Both the position numbers and the translations under genes were made by a program. A DNA stretch of 64,000 nt from positions 1,364,001 through 1,428,000 of the forward strand of contig NZ_CP113916.1 of the NCBI RefSeq assembly GCF_029395455.1. The letters run 5' to 3'. Numbering within the stretch: position 1 is the first letter of the stretch; every line of letters starts with the position of its first letter. Of this stretch, positions 35,756 to 45,063 are shown one piece after another. This DNA comes from Lactobacillus sp. ESL0785 (GTDB lineage Bacteria; Bacillota; Bacilli; Lactobacillales; Lactobacillaceae). The notes under the pieces were generated by a model. That model saw only the letters and a program-made list of their open reading frames with translations, had not been told where the DNA came from and did not search any database.

Positions 35756-37123
35756 ATGGTAAGATTTAATAGTAAAAAATTAGCTAAAGAAGTTGTCTTG
35801 CGCGACCCTGTCCACGGCTATGTGCATATTGAAGATCAGGTTATTTTTGATTTGTTAAAAACCAAAGAATTTCAGCGGATGCGCCGAATTAAACAATTAG
35901 GTCCCATTGCCTTTGTTTTCCCCGGAGCAACTCATACCCGCTTCGAACATAATCTCGGCGTCTATGAATTAACTAGACGGATCTGTAATATTTTTGCCAA
36001 AAAATACCCTACCCAAAAATTGGGAGATGGTCTCTGGGACGACCATAACCGCTTATTGGTAGAATGTGCTGGGATGCTGCATGACATTGGCCACGGCCCT
36101 TATTCACATACCTTTGAGCATCTTTTTGGTACCAACCACGAAAAAATCGGGCAAAAGATCATTACTGATCCTAATACAGAGATTAATCATGCGTTAAAAA
36201 AGATTGCTCCCAATTTTCCTGAACTTGTTGCCAGCGTAATTGCTAAAACTTATCCTAATCCACAAGTGGTCAAACTCATTTCTAGTCAAGCTGACGCTGA
36301 TCGTATGGATTACCTTGAACGCGATGCCTACTTTACCGGTGTAACTTACGGCGAATTTGATTTGTCACGGATTTTACAAGAAATTCGGCCCTACCAAGAC
36401 GGGATTTGCTTTACCATGAGCGGTATGCATGCTGTTGAAGACTATATTGCTTCGCGCTACCAAATGTACCAGCAGGTTTACTTTCACCGCGTTGGTCGTT
36501 CAATGGAAGTTCTCCTACAACATTTACTTGAACGGGCCAAAATTATTTATCAGCAGGGTCATCTGCAAGTAACACCAAGCCTAGCTAGATTTCTGGCTGG
36601 CAATTGGACCTTAGACGACTACTTAAAGCTTGATGATGGTGTAATGGAAACTAACTTTTCGCTTTGGACTAAGTCAGGTGATCCCATGCTTGCAGACCTA
36701 GCAAACCGCTATCTTTATCGTAAACCGTTAGCAAGTGTCCGGATTAATCAAGAAACCAAAAACTTGTTACCTAAGTTAAAAGATCTAATCAAACAAGCTG
36801 GTTTCGATCCTACCTACTACACTGCCACCAATTCCGCTTTTGATGAGCCGTATGATGCTTATAAGCCTTCAGGCAAGAACGCTAACAGTCAAATTGAAAT
36901 TATGCAAAATGACGGTCAACTGATTGAATTATCACAATTAAGTCCTCTTGTGCGTGCGCTTAATGGAACATTGCAAGGTGACGAACGCTTTTTCTTTCCT
37001 AAGACAATGATGTCAAACAGTGCCGAACCACAGATTTTCGATCCCTTGTATCAGCAATTTCAGCGCTACGTTAAAAATGGCGAATTACGCTATTTACGTC
37101 GACCCAAAAGAAACGAAAAATAA
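35756..37123 (+). CDS. ywfO: HD-domain phosphohydrolase (YwfO-like)
   Basis: A 455-residue protein of the dNTPase-like HD superfamily. The metal site is seen as RFEHNLGVYEL (H) and MLHDIGHGPYSHTFEH (HD plus second H), with QADADRMDYLERD supplying the last Asp. B. subtilis YwfO and E. faecalis EF1143 relatives cleave dNTPs; the substrate here is inferred. The start is the ATG at 35756 after GAGGAA; the frame reaches a TTG five codons upstream. Divergent from ywiB-rpoE. Confidence 0.88.
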   Translation: MVRFNSKKLAKEVVLRDPVHGYVHIEDQVIFDLLKTKEFQRMRRIKQLGPIAFVFPGATHTRFEHNLGVYELTRRICNIFAKKYPTQKLGDGLWDDHNRLLVECAGMLHDIGHGPYSHTFEHLFGTNHEKIGQKIITDPNTEINHALKKIAPNFPELVASVIAKTYPNPQVVKLISSQADADRMDYLERDAYFTGVTYGEFDLSRILQEIRPYQDGICFTMSGMHAVEDYIASRYQMYQQVYFHRVGRSMEVLLQHLLERAKIIYQQGHLQVTPSLARFLAGNWTLDDYLKLDDGVMETNFSLWTKSGDPMLADLANRYLYRKPLASVRINQETKNLLPKLKDLIKQAGFDPTYYTATNSAFDEPYDAYKPSGKNANSQIEIMQNDGQLIELSQLSPLVRALNGTLQGDERFFFPKTMMSNSAEPQIFDPLYQQFQRYVKNGELRYLRRPKRNEK

Positions 37124-37137
37124 TATAAATTAACGAG

Positions 37138-37171
37138 AACTTGTGCTAGATAATAGTACAAGTTTTTTTAT
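37138..37171 (+). terminator. terminator after ywfO
   Basis: AACTTGTGCTA pairs with TAGTACAAGTT (one mismatch) and is followed by seven T. Confidence 0.75.
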
Positions 37172-37269
37172 AACTATACGATACTTAAATTTTTTTAATA
37201 AATCATTTTACTTAAATTAAATAATGCCTCATAATAATTTAATATTAGTAATAAATTTAGGAGGTCTTT

Positions 37270-37731
37270 ATGTCTTACGAAAATGTCGTTAATTATTTTA
37301 AAAAATATCATCTAGAACAGCGAATCCACATTTTTAATGCCTCTACGGCAACAGTAGCAGAAGCAGCTAACGTGCTAGGTATCGATGCTAGTCAGATTGC
37401 TAAAACAATGGCCTTAATGCTTAAAACTGGTCCAATTGTGATTGTCACAGCCGGTAATGCCAAAATCGCCAATGCTAAATATAAAGCAACTTTTGGTCAA
37501 AAAGCAAAAATGGTTAAATTTGATGAATTAGAAACAACTATCGGCCATCCTGCTGGTGGTGTTTGTCCATTTGCACTTAAACCCGAGGTTAAAGTTTATC
37601 TTGACGAAAGTCTTAAACAACACGACATCATTTATCCTGCAGCAGGTTTACCCAATTCGGCAATCAAATTAACGCTAACAGAATTAGAAAAATACACCGC
37701 ACCATCTAAGTGGGTGAATATAACTAAATAA
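37270..37731 (+). CDS. ybaK: YbaK/EbsC-type aminoacyl-tRNA deacylase
   Basis: A 153-residue member of the YbaK/ProX editing-domain family that removes mischarged amino acids (Cys from tRNA-Pro in YbaK). It shows the IAKTMALMLKTGP strand with the catalytic-site Lys, GHPAGGVCPFAL and the YPAAGLPNSAIKLT C-terminus. TTAGGAGG precedes the ATG. The exact tRNA substrate cannot be told from sequence. Convergent with prs. Confidence 0.88.
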   Translation: MSYENVVNYFKKYHLEQRIHIFNASTATVAEAANVLGIDASQIAKTMALMLKTGPIVIVTAGNAKIANAKYKATFGQKAKMVKFDELETTIGHPAGGVCPFALKPEVKVYLDESLKQHDIIYPAAGLPNSAIKLTLTELEKYTAPSKWVNITK

Positions 37732-37764
37732 AAAAAGGCTGTTTCAATTGAAACAGCCTTTTTT
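37731..37764. terminator. bidirectional terminator, ybaK / prs
   Basis: AAAAAAGGCTGTTTCAA and its perfect inverted partner with a T6 tail sit between convergent stops. Confidence 0.85.
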
Positions 37765-37769
37765 CAGCT

Positions 37770-38738
37770 CTATTTATTTTCTTGATATCTCGTATTAAAC
37801 AACGGACTTAATGGCTCATGACGTTGAATACACTTAATGGCATCCCCTATCAATGGGCCAACTGAAACGAGCAAGGTCTTGTCTAATTTCTTTTCTACCG
37901 GTTGGTTAATTGAATCAGTCAAAACTAAGTTCTTAATTGGTGAATCATTCAACCGTTTAATTGCTGGACCCGACAACACAGCATGAGTAGCACTAGCATA
38001 AACTTCTGTTGCCCCAGCATCAATTAAAGCTTGAGCAGCTAGTGTAATCGTTCCAGCAGTATCAATCATATCGTCAATGATAATCGCACGCTTGCCCTTA
38101 ACGTTGCCAATGATGTTCATTACTTCAGCCACATTGGCACGTGGGCGCCGTTTATCAACAATCGCAATTGGCGTACCCAAAAATTCGGCTAATTTCCGTG
38201 CTCGCGTAACACCACCATGATCAGGCGAAACAACAACTGCATCTTTCTCCAAGTGATTGCTTAAGAAGTAATCAGCAAGTAGTGGTGCACCCATCAAATT
38301 ATCAACTGGGATATCAAAAAAGCCTTGAATTTGTGGTGCATGCAGGTCAAGCGACAATACTCTTGTTGCTCCTGCTACTTGCAACATATCTGCAACTAAC
38401 TTGGCTGTAATTGGCTCCCGCGGCCGAGTTTTACGGTCTTGACGTGCGTAACCGTAGTACGGCATGACGATATTAATTGTCTGTGCACTAGCCCGGCGAA
38501 CAGCATCAATCATAATCAACAATTCCATCAAGTTATCATTAACTGGGGCACTAGTTGATTGAATTAAATACACATCCTTGCCACGAACAGATTCATCAAT
38601 GTTAATTTGAATTTCACCATCACTGAAGCGCTGCACGCTTGACTTACTTAATGGTACACCAACACGCTCCGCAATTTTTTCAGCAAGTGGGACATTCGAA
38701 TTAAGGGCAAACAACATCATATTGTCTTTATAAGACAT
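37770..38738 (-). CDS. prs: ribose-phosphate pyrophosphokinase
   Basis: Makes PRPP from ribose-5-phosphate and ATP for nucleotide, His and Trp synthesis. The 322-residue class I enzyme has the flexible loop [13 protein letters not shown], the metal-binding [18 protein letters not shown] and the PRPP loop [22 protein letters not shown] precedes the ATG. In related genomes prs directly follows purR-glmU; here 9 kb of MurNAc-salvage and surface genes lie between. A second prs copy elsewhere is common in lactobacilli. Confidence 0.95.
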   Translation of the reverse strand: MSYKDNMMLFALNSNVPLAEKIAERVGVPLSKSSVQRFSDGEIQINIDESVRGKDVYLIQSTSAPVNDNLMELLIMIDAVRRASAQTINIVMPYYGYARQDRKTRPREPITAKLVADMLQVAGATRVLSLDLHAPQIQGFFDIPVDNLMGAPLLADYFLSNHLEKDAVVVSPDHGGVTRARKLAEFLGTPIAIVDKRRPRANVAEVMNIIGNVKGKRAIIIDDMIDTAGTITLAAQALIDAGATEVYASATHAVLSGPAIKRLNDSPIKNLVLTDSINQPVEKKLDKTLLVSVGPLIGDAIKCIQRHEPLSPLFNTRYQENK

Positions 38739-38936
38739 AATTTCCTCCGTAAAAACATGCTAACAACTTATTATTTTACCAAAAGCTGTCTGAAAAAGTG
38801 ACTATCTATACTTTATTATTCAACTTTAATCAGCGACATTCAAGTCCCTATTACCAGAATAGCGCTTAACTTAAAATTTCTGCTTATTTTTTATCTAAAA
38901 AGTCGCAAAAATAACCCAGATTTACTAAATTAACCA

Positions 38937-38975
38937 AATAAAAAGTCGCAAACTCATTTTGAATTTACGACTTTT
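38937..38975 (-). terminator. terminator after murQ
   Basis: On the minus strand AAGTCGTAAATTC pairs with GAGTTTGCGACTT (two wobbles) and is followed by T5ATTT, four bases after the murQ stop. Confidence 0.75.
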
Positions 38976-38978
38976 AAC

Positions 38979-39875
38979 TTAACTATCTTCTAAAACTTGA
39001 CCAACATTGCCATGATGCTGCGATAACAACTGGGCTGCTTCTGTCTTATTTTTACCTGTCTTAATCATCACAATTGCCAAAGAAACATCGTTATTTGTTT
39101 CTTTTAATGTTGCTAGTGCTGCAGCAGTTGTAGCACCAGTTGTAATATTAATAATCCGACAGGCACGATCAACTAACTTGGAATTAGTCGGTTGGACATC
39201 AATCATCACATTTTGATAAACCTTGCCCTGACGGATCATCACACCAGTTGAGATCATGTTTAAAATCATCTTTTGAGCAGTTCCAGATTTCATCCGTGTT
39301 GAACCAGTGACTACTTCAGGGCCGACTACAGCTTCAATTACAATTTCAGCGTGTTTCCCAATTACAGAATCTGAAACGCAGGCAATTGAGACAGGCAAAG
39401 CACCCACTTTTTCGGCATAATCTAAACAGCCAACAACGTAAGGCGTTCTGCCGCTAGCTGCTAAGCCCAAAACCGTATCATTAGCTGTCAATTGCAAATC
39501 ACGTAAATCTTGCTCGCCAAGTTTTACAGAATCTTCTGCACCTTCAACTGCTCGATACATTGCAGTTTTACCGCCAGCAATTAGACCAACGGCTCGTTCA
39601 GGCTTGATTCCATAAGTCGGCACCAATTCTGCAGCATCAAGAACACCCAATCTGCCGCTAGTACCAGCACCAACATAAATTAAGCGTCCGCCCTGACTGT
39701 ATCTTTTAGCTGCTTCATCAATAACTTGCGCAATTTGCTCAACTTGCGTTCCCACGGCAATAGCAACTTTTTTATCTTCATTATTAATTGTCTGTACCAT
39801 CTCAATGGTTGACATCGTATCAATATGCATGGTTGCTGGATTACGTGTTTCAGTTACCAAATTCTTAATTTCCAT
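38979..39875 (-). CDS. murQ: N-acetylmuramic acid 6-phosphate etherase
   Basis: Cleaves the lactyl ether of MurNAc-6-P to give GlcNAc-6-P and D-lactate. The 298-residue SIS-fold protein shows YVGAGTSGRLGVLDAAELVP, the GGKTAMYRAVEGAEDS segment with the catalytic Glu, ASGRTPYVVG and GSTRMKSGTAQKMILNM. It is the last gene of murR-murP-murQ (6-base gap from murP). Its product enters amino sugar and cell-wall metabolism (glmU uses the derived GlcN-1-P). Confidence 0.95.
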   Translation of the reverse strand: MEIKNLVTETRNPATMHIDTMSTIEMVQTINNEDKKVAIAVGTQVEQIAQVIDEAAKRYSQGGRLIYVGAGTSGRLGVLDAAELVPTYGIKPERAVGLIAGGKTAMYRAVEGAEDSVKLGEQDLRDLQLTANDTVLGLAASGRTPYVVGCLDYAEKVGALPVSIACVSDSVIGKHAEIVIEAVVGPEVVTGSTRMKSGTAQKMILNMISTGVMIRQGKVYQNVMIDVQPTNSKLVDRACRIINITTGATTAAALATLKETNNDVSLAIVMIKTGKNKTEAAQLLSQHHGNVGQVLEDS

Positions 39876-39881
39876 AATTAC

Positions 39882-41876
39882 CTACTTAACTTTTACTGTA
39901 ATAACATTTTGATCTGCAGTAATCGCACCAGGTGTTAACGTAGATATCTGATCGACATGATCCATATTAGTTACAATTGTCATTACCACCGGATCCTTAC
40001 CAGCTTCTTTAATTGCTGCAATATTCATTTGAGCAATTACTTCACCACGCTTAATAGTTTGTCCTTCTACTACCTTAACATCAAATGGTTCACCCTTAAG
40101 ATCAACTGTATCAATTCCAAAGTGTAATAAAATTTCCAAATTACCTTGAGCAGATGTCATTGTAATTGCATGCTTGGTTGTCATTACTGTAACAATTTTA
40201 CCATCAACTGGCGCAACAATCTTACCATCGTTAGGAACAACGGCAAAACCATCGCCAACCATCTTTTGTGAAAAGACATCATCCTTAACAGCAGTTAAAG
40301 ATTCAAGCTCACCGCTAACAGGACTTACTAAATTAACAGAAACGGCCTTAGTTGCAGTAGTCTTAGGAGCTGCTACAGTTGTTTGAGTTGGTGCTGCGGT
40401 TGTTTCAACTAAAGAACCATCTTCATTCTTAGCAACCATTGCACTCTTAGGAACACCAAAGAAATAAGTTACGATAAAACCACCAAGATAAGCTGCAAGC
40501 AAACCAACACAATATTTAATCCACATATGGTTAGCAATTAATGGAATTAAAGCAATACCAGAAGTACCAATTGCAATTGAACCAACATTACCAAATGCGC
40601 CCAAAACGGCACCACCAATACCACCACCAATACATGCGGTAATAAATGGCCGTCCTAAAGGAAGAGAAACACCATAGATTAGTGGTTCACCAACACCCAA
40701 AATACCTACTGGCAGAGCACCTTTAATCAATTTAGTCAATTGCTTATTCTTACGGCATTTAACCCATAAAGCAATCGCGGTACCGACTTGACCACCACCG
40801 GCCATTGCTAAAATTGGCAGAAGTGGTGTGTAACCCATCTTTTGAATCATTTGTAAGTGAATTGGTGTCAAAATCTGGTGTAATCCCAGCATAACCATTG
40901 GTAAGAAAGCTAAACCAAGAATAAAGCCAGCAACTGGTCCACCAACAGCTAGAACCCAGTTAATACCACCAACAAGTGAGTTAGAAATCCAACCCGCAAT
41001 AGGCATCGTAATAAAGATTGTAAACAATCCCATAATGAGCAGTGTCAAAAATGGTGTAAAAATAATGTCAACTGAATCAGCAATATGCTTATGGAAGAAT
41101 TTTTCAACGTAAGACAATAGCCAAACAGAGAACAATACACCAATAATCCCACCTTGACCAGCAGCTAATGGCTGCTTATCAAAGATATTCGGAATAGTTA
41201 CTGGTGGCAAAACACCTGGCAGCAGAACAATACCACCGATGATCCCACCAAGACCGGGAGTAGCACCGAATTCTTTAGCAGCATTAATCCCGACAAAGAT
41301 ATTTAAGTAGGAAAATAACCCACTGGACAAAACGCCCAAAACAGTAATTGCTAATGTCCAACTTGCCGGCAGCATTTTAGCCACTAACATATTTTTCAGA
41401 ATACCAGATAATCCTGAAATTAACCCGGCACCAATAAACGCAGGAATTAAAGGAATAAAGATAGCCGAAATATGCTGTAAAGCAGCACGCCACCAAGTTT
41501 TCTTCAAACTTGCCTTGTGAGCTGCATGAACTGCGTCGGCTTTCGCCATTACATCATTTTTATCTTGCTCATAAGAGCCAGCAGTCTGTGAATTACTTGT
41601 TGGAAAGATATCATTTTCCTTGACACCGGCAGCATCAACCATGCTTTGAGCAACTTTAGTATTAACACCAGGTCCCAAAACAATTTCTAATGTTTCACTC
41701 TCAACAACCCCTAAGACGCCATCAATTTTTTTCAAGCCGTCAATATCAACCTTGGAATTGTCTCTAATTGAAATGCGCAACCTTGTCATACAATGATACA
41801 AGGTTTCGACATTTGTCATTCCGCCAATATGAGCATATATTTCTTTGCCCATTTCAGCATATTTATCAGAACTCAT
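39882..41876 (-). CDS. murP: MurNAc-type PTS transporter EIIBCA
   Basis: A 664-residue fused phosphotransferase permease. The EIIB domain at the N-terminus has the phospho-Cys in TLYHCMTRLRISI, the EIIC domain has about ten helices (residues 115-490), and a Crr-type EIIA domain at the end has the phospho-His in LLHFGIDTVDLKGEPF. MurNAc specificity is inferred from the murQ and murR neighbours; by family it could also belong to the sucrose/trehalose branch. MurP proteins of E. coli and B. subtilis lack the IIA domain, so this fusion makes the system self-sufficient. Confidence 0.9.
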   Translation of the reverse strand: MSSDKYAEMGKEIYAHIGGMTNVETLYHCMTRLRISIRDNSKVDIDGLKKIDGVLGVVESETLEIVLGPGVNTKVAQSMVDAAGVKENDIFPTSNSQTAGSYEQDKNDVMAKADAVHAAHKASLKKTWWRAALQHISAIFIPLIPAFIGAGLISGLSGILKNMLVAKMLPASWTLAITVLGVLSSGLFSYLNIFVGINAAKEFGATPGLGGIIGGIVLLPGVLPPVTIPNIFDKQPLAAGQGGIIGVLFSVWLLSYVEKFFHKHIADSVDIIFTPFLTLLIMGLFTIFITMPIAGWISNSLVGGINWVLAVGGPVAGFILGLAFLPMVMLGLHQILTPIHLQMIQKMGYTPLLPILAMAGGGQVGTAIALWVKCRKNKQLTKLIKGALPVGILGVGEPLIYGVSLPLGRPFITACIGGGIGGAVLGAFGNVGSIAIGTSGIALIPLIANHMWIKYCVGLLAAYLGGFIVTYFFGVPKSAMVAKNEDGSLVETTAAPTQTTVAAPKTTATKAVSVNLVSPVSGELESLTAVKDDVFSQKMVGDGFAVVPNDGKIVAPVDGKIVTVMTTKHAITMTSAQGNLEILLHFGIDTVDLKGEPFDVKVVEGQTIKRGEVIAQMNIAAIKEAGKDPVVMTIVTNMDHVDQISTLTPGAITADQNVITVKVK

Positions 41877-41914
41877 CTTTTCCTCCTAAAATTAAAACAA
41901 TATTTAATAACTGA

Positions 41915-42781
41915 TTACCTATTTTTTAAAAAATTACGGTAATCTTTCAAAGCTACTCGCGAAGCATCTACCGCTTTAAAGCTTTGCTTAAAGTTCCGGC
42001 TAAAGAACAAATAAAAAATAACATCAATCACATAAAACTGCCCTGTAAGCGAATTTGTTGCCCCAACCCTAAAATCAGGTTCGATTGGCTTACAAGTAGT
42101 TAATGACAAATTTGCTTTTTTTACCAGACTATTCATACCAAACATAGTCAACGAAATTACAAACAATCCGTGTTGCTTTGCATAGTTGGCCAAGTATAAA
42201 CATTCCGGCGTTTCACCAGAATTAGAAACTAACCACAGAGTATCATGCTCAGATGCGGAACATAACTGAGCTAATAAGACATTCAGATCTTCTTCCCATA
42301 TTACATTATAACCAACCCGCGTCCACTTTTGATAAATATTTTTAGCAGACAGCGCAGAAGCGCCAACACCAAAAACATAAATTGTCTGTGTTTGCGTCAA
42401 CCTATCAACTACTTTTTGACATATTTTCTTATCTAATAGATCTTTTGTCTGTGTTATATTTTCTACTTCATTTTTGATTAATTTATTGCAAATAAGTTCA
42501 AATGGTTCATCAGCAGTGATATCTAATTTGACATCATCTTTTTCATTTTTTTGCTCTGCCAAATCAACCGAAATCATTACTTTCATTGCTGTATAAGAAT
42601 CAATTTGTAGACTTTTAACCAACCGTGAAACTGTTGCTGCACTTGTGCTTGAAGCTACAGCTAATTCGCTAATACTCATCTTAACTGCTTCTTGGGGATG
42701 CCCCAAAATATAGTCTGCTATCTTCACTTCCGACGCAGTTAAATATCTACGTGTAGCTTCTACTCGATTTTTAAAATTCAT
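41915..42781 (-). CDS. murR: RpiR-family regulator (MurR-like)
   Basis: A 288-residue regulator with an N-terminal RpiR helix-turn-helix (MSISELAVASSTSAATVSRLVKSL is the recognition region) and a C-terminal SIS sugar-phosphate domain (VFGVGASALSAKNI, LVSNSGETPE). By analogy with E. coli MurR it should repress the operon and be relieved by MurNAc-6-P. It is the first gene of the murR-murP-murQ unit and has its own promoter. Confidence 0.88.
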   Translation of the reverse strand: MNFKNRVEATRRYLTASEVKIADYILGHPQEAVKMSISELAVASSTSAATVSRLVKSLQIDSYTAMKVMISVDLAEQKNEKDDVKLDITADEPFELICNKLIKNEVENITQTKDLLDKKICQKVVDRLTQTQTIYVFGVGASALSAKNIYQKWTRVGYNVIWEEDLNVLLAQLCSASEHDTLWLVSNSGETPECLYLANYAKQHGLFVISLTMFGMNSLVKKANLSLTTCKPIEPDFRVGATNSLTGQFYVIDVIFYLFFSRNFKQSFKAVDASRVALKDYRNFLKNR

Positions 42782-42816
42782 CTTTTGTACCTAATATTTT
42801 ATTTAAATATAATTTA

Positions 42817-42845
42817 ATTATAGATTCTCAAAAAATATAATTCAA
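42817..42845 (-). promoter_or_regulatory. murR-murP-murQ promoter
   Basis: TTGAAT (42840-42845) and TATAAT (42817-42822) are 17 bases apart on the minus strand. The -10 lies in a short palindrome ATAATTAAATTAT (42810-42822) that may be the MurR operator. No cre site was seen here. Confidence 0.65.
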
Positions 42846-42885
42846 TCCAAAATATAATCATTAGGTTTATTTCATATTTAATTTG

Positions 42886-44823
42886 TTATTCGATGAATTT
42901 CTTGATCGTCACTCCTAAATGTGACTTCATAAATTTATCAACATTATTGCCATGCTTTCTCCGGCTCTTAAGTGAACCATACAATGCAGCAAGATCATTC
43001 TTATCAGCAAATGTTTGATCACCTTTATTTTTGACAATTTCATTATAGCGTTGTGTTACTAAACTAATTAATTTTTGATTATTAGCGTTTTTAGAGTCAT
43101 GATTAATACCAGCAAATGCGAGACCAACAATGTCACCATACTTCGCAAGGCGATAATGACTGCCAGCAAAGTCATTTGGCGTTTGCTTAGCATTAATAAT
43201 CGGTGTATTACGGCAGTTAGTTAATAAAATAACTGCTGTATTTTCCTTAGGATCAACCACTGTCAAAGTCCCTGTCCAACCAGTATGACCAACGGTACTT
43301 TCATCAGCAAAATTAGAAAAGGCCCAAGCATATTTACCACTCGCCTGTCTGCGCCAGCCTAAACCATAGGAAGGATCCGTTGACTTGGGTTTAATAAACT
43401 CATCCAATGTATCTTCATCAAAAATTCGGTGCTTACCATAACCACCACGATTAATTACTGTCTGTGCTAAAACTGCTAAATCACTGGCATTGCTAAACAA
43501 ACCAGCATGACCACTGACACCTTTCATTGTATAAAATGCCTTTTCATCATGTACTTCACCTTGAAGTGTATGAGTGCGAACATTATTGAAGCTAATCGTA
43601 TGGTCACGCGTATTACCATTCAATTCTGCAGCAGTAATTTGATTTTTAGTGAAACCTTTTTGCAGTGGATTATATAACGTATGTGTTAATCCCAAAGGTT
43701 GATAAATATTATGTTCAACATAATCATCTTCTCTTTGACCTGTTATTTTTTCAACAATTAGCCCTAAGAGCATGTAATCAACATCCGAATAGATGGTTTT
43801 AGTACCTGGAACATAATTCAGTGGAGTAGCAATAATTTTATTCAAAGCCTGACTACGATCCTGAGTATATACAGGATTAGCATTCGCTTTATTCACACTA
43901 GGATTAGTTGGATCATAATTATTATTATGATATTGCGGATCTGCTGGGAAACCTGCTTGGTGCATTAAAATATCTCGGATGGTTAGATTAGACTTACCTT
44001 TAATCTTATCATCTGCCTTATCCTGAAAATCAGGGAAAATACTGGAAACCTTGGCATTAATATCTAACTTGCCTTCAGAAACCAGCTTTTGAATCGCAAA
44101 GTTAGTCGCATACATCTTGGTATTCGAAGCTAAATCGTAAAGCGTGGAATTATTAACTTTTGGACCTGTTGTCAACCGTTCTCCACTTTCCGAGTAACTA
44201 TCAAGTAGACCATAAGAACTTTGTTTAATAATTTTTCCATTATGCACAATTGCAATTTGAGCGGAACTAAAGCCATGCTTTATCTCCTGCTTAATAAGTG
44301 TATCCATTAATTTAAAAGAATTATTTTGCAAATTCTTTTTTTCTTTAGCTTGGTTAACTAAAGTAGGATATGGCACTTTGATTTGCAAAGTATCACTAGC
44401 CGACGTGCCCTTACGTGCAATCTGCAAAGAATTATTCCCATTCTTAGTGACGCGGGCAATATTAATCTTGGTCCAACTATTAGGCTTAACGGCTTTTAAA
44501 GCAACCTTTTTCCCATTAACGTACAAGCCAAATTTACTGGCATTATTTGAATAAACGTACAGATAGCCCTGGCCTGCAAAGCCATAAAACTTCCGTGTAA
44601 CATTGTTCAATAGCGACCAAGTATCAAAATCAGGATTATCATCTTTTTCATCAATTGGAAATTTCTGATCAATCTGAAATTTATCCTGTGTCGACGTCGA
44701 ATTAGATGATTGCGCTGCAAACAATGTCTGCGGTTTTAAAAATGATGTTGCTGGAACAACACTAGCAAGGGTTACTAGAGAAAGCAACAACGCACATTTT
44801 CTAACACCCATTCTTTTATTCAT
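42886..44823 (-). CDS. exported serine hydrolase (beta-lactamase / AmiE family)
   Basis: A 645-residue exported protein with a signal peptide (MNKRMGVRKCALLLSLVTLA, Ala-rich cleavage near FAA-QS). Residues 50-160 form an extra beta-domain; a class-C beta-lactamase fold follows with S-x-x-K as DLASNTKMYA, a YSD box (IYSDVDYMLLG) and the K/HTG triad as GHTGWTG. Such S12-family proteins in MurNAc clusters (B. subtilis AmiE) remove peptides from muropeptides; that role is inferred. It has its own promoter overlapped by a cre site. Confidence 0.82.
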   Translation of the reverse strand: MNKRMGVRKCALLLSLVTLASVVPATSFLKPQTLFAAQSSNSTSTQDKFQIDQKFPIDEKDDNPDFDTWSLLNNVTRKFYGFAGQGYLYVYSNNASKFGLYVNGKKVALKAVKPNSWTKINIARVTKNGNNSLQIARKGTSASDTLQIKVPYPTLVNQAKEKKNLQNNSFKLMDTLIKQEIKHGFSSAQIAIVHNGKIIKQSSYGLLDSYSESGERLTTGPKVNNSTLYDLASNTKMYATNFAIQKLVSEGKLDINAKVSSIFPDFQDKADDKIKGKSNLTIRDILMHQAGFPADPQYHNNNYDPTNPSVNKANANPVYTQDRSQALNKIIATPLNYVPGTKTIYSDVDYMLLGLIVEKITGQREDDYVEHNIYQPLGLTHTLYNPLQKGFTKNQITAAELNGNTRDHTISFNNVRTHTLQGEVHDEKAFYTMKGVSGHAGLFSNASDLAVLAQTVINRGGYGKHRIFDEDTLDEFIKPKSTDPSYGLGWRRQASGKYAWAFSNFADESTVGHTGWTGTLTVVDPKENTAVILLTNCRNTPIINAKQTPNDFAGSHYRLAKYGDIVGLAFAGINHDSKNANNQKLISLVTQRYNEIVKNKGDQTFADKNDLAALYGSLKSRRKHGNNVDKFMKSHLGVTIKKFIE

Positions 44824-44945
44824 AATAAATTACCTCCCATATTACAAATTAAATGAATGATTAAAATGACCTCAACAAGTATTTTTCAGTCTAAAAACAG
44901 CCAGATAATATTTTACGATAGTGTCATTTTAATCGCTTTCATTTT

Positions 44946-44987
44946 TGAATGCGATTTCATTATAATGCCAATAAAATAACTTTTCAA
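44946..44987 (-). promoter_or_regulatory. serine hydrolase promoter with perfect cre site
   Basis: TTGAAA (44982-44987), 17 bases, TATAAT (44959-44964) on the minus strand. The 15-mer at 44946-44960, ATGAAATCGCATTCA, fits the cre consensus WTGNAANCGNWNNCW at every position and overlaps the -10 box and start of transcription, so CcpA should repress. A second, weaker CG-centred box, GAAAGCGATTAAA, follows just downstream. Confidence 0.8.
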
Positions 44988-45063
44988 TCTTATTTACAAA
45001 TTTTGTATTTATTTTTCAAAAATTGCCTAATAATATGTGTCAAAAATTTATTTTGATTGACCG

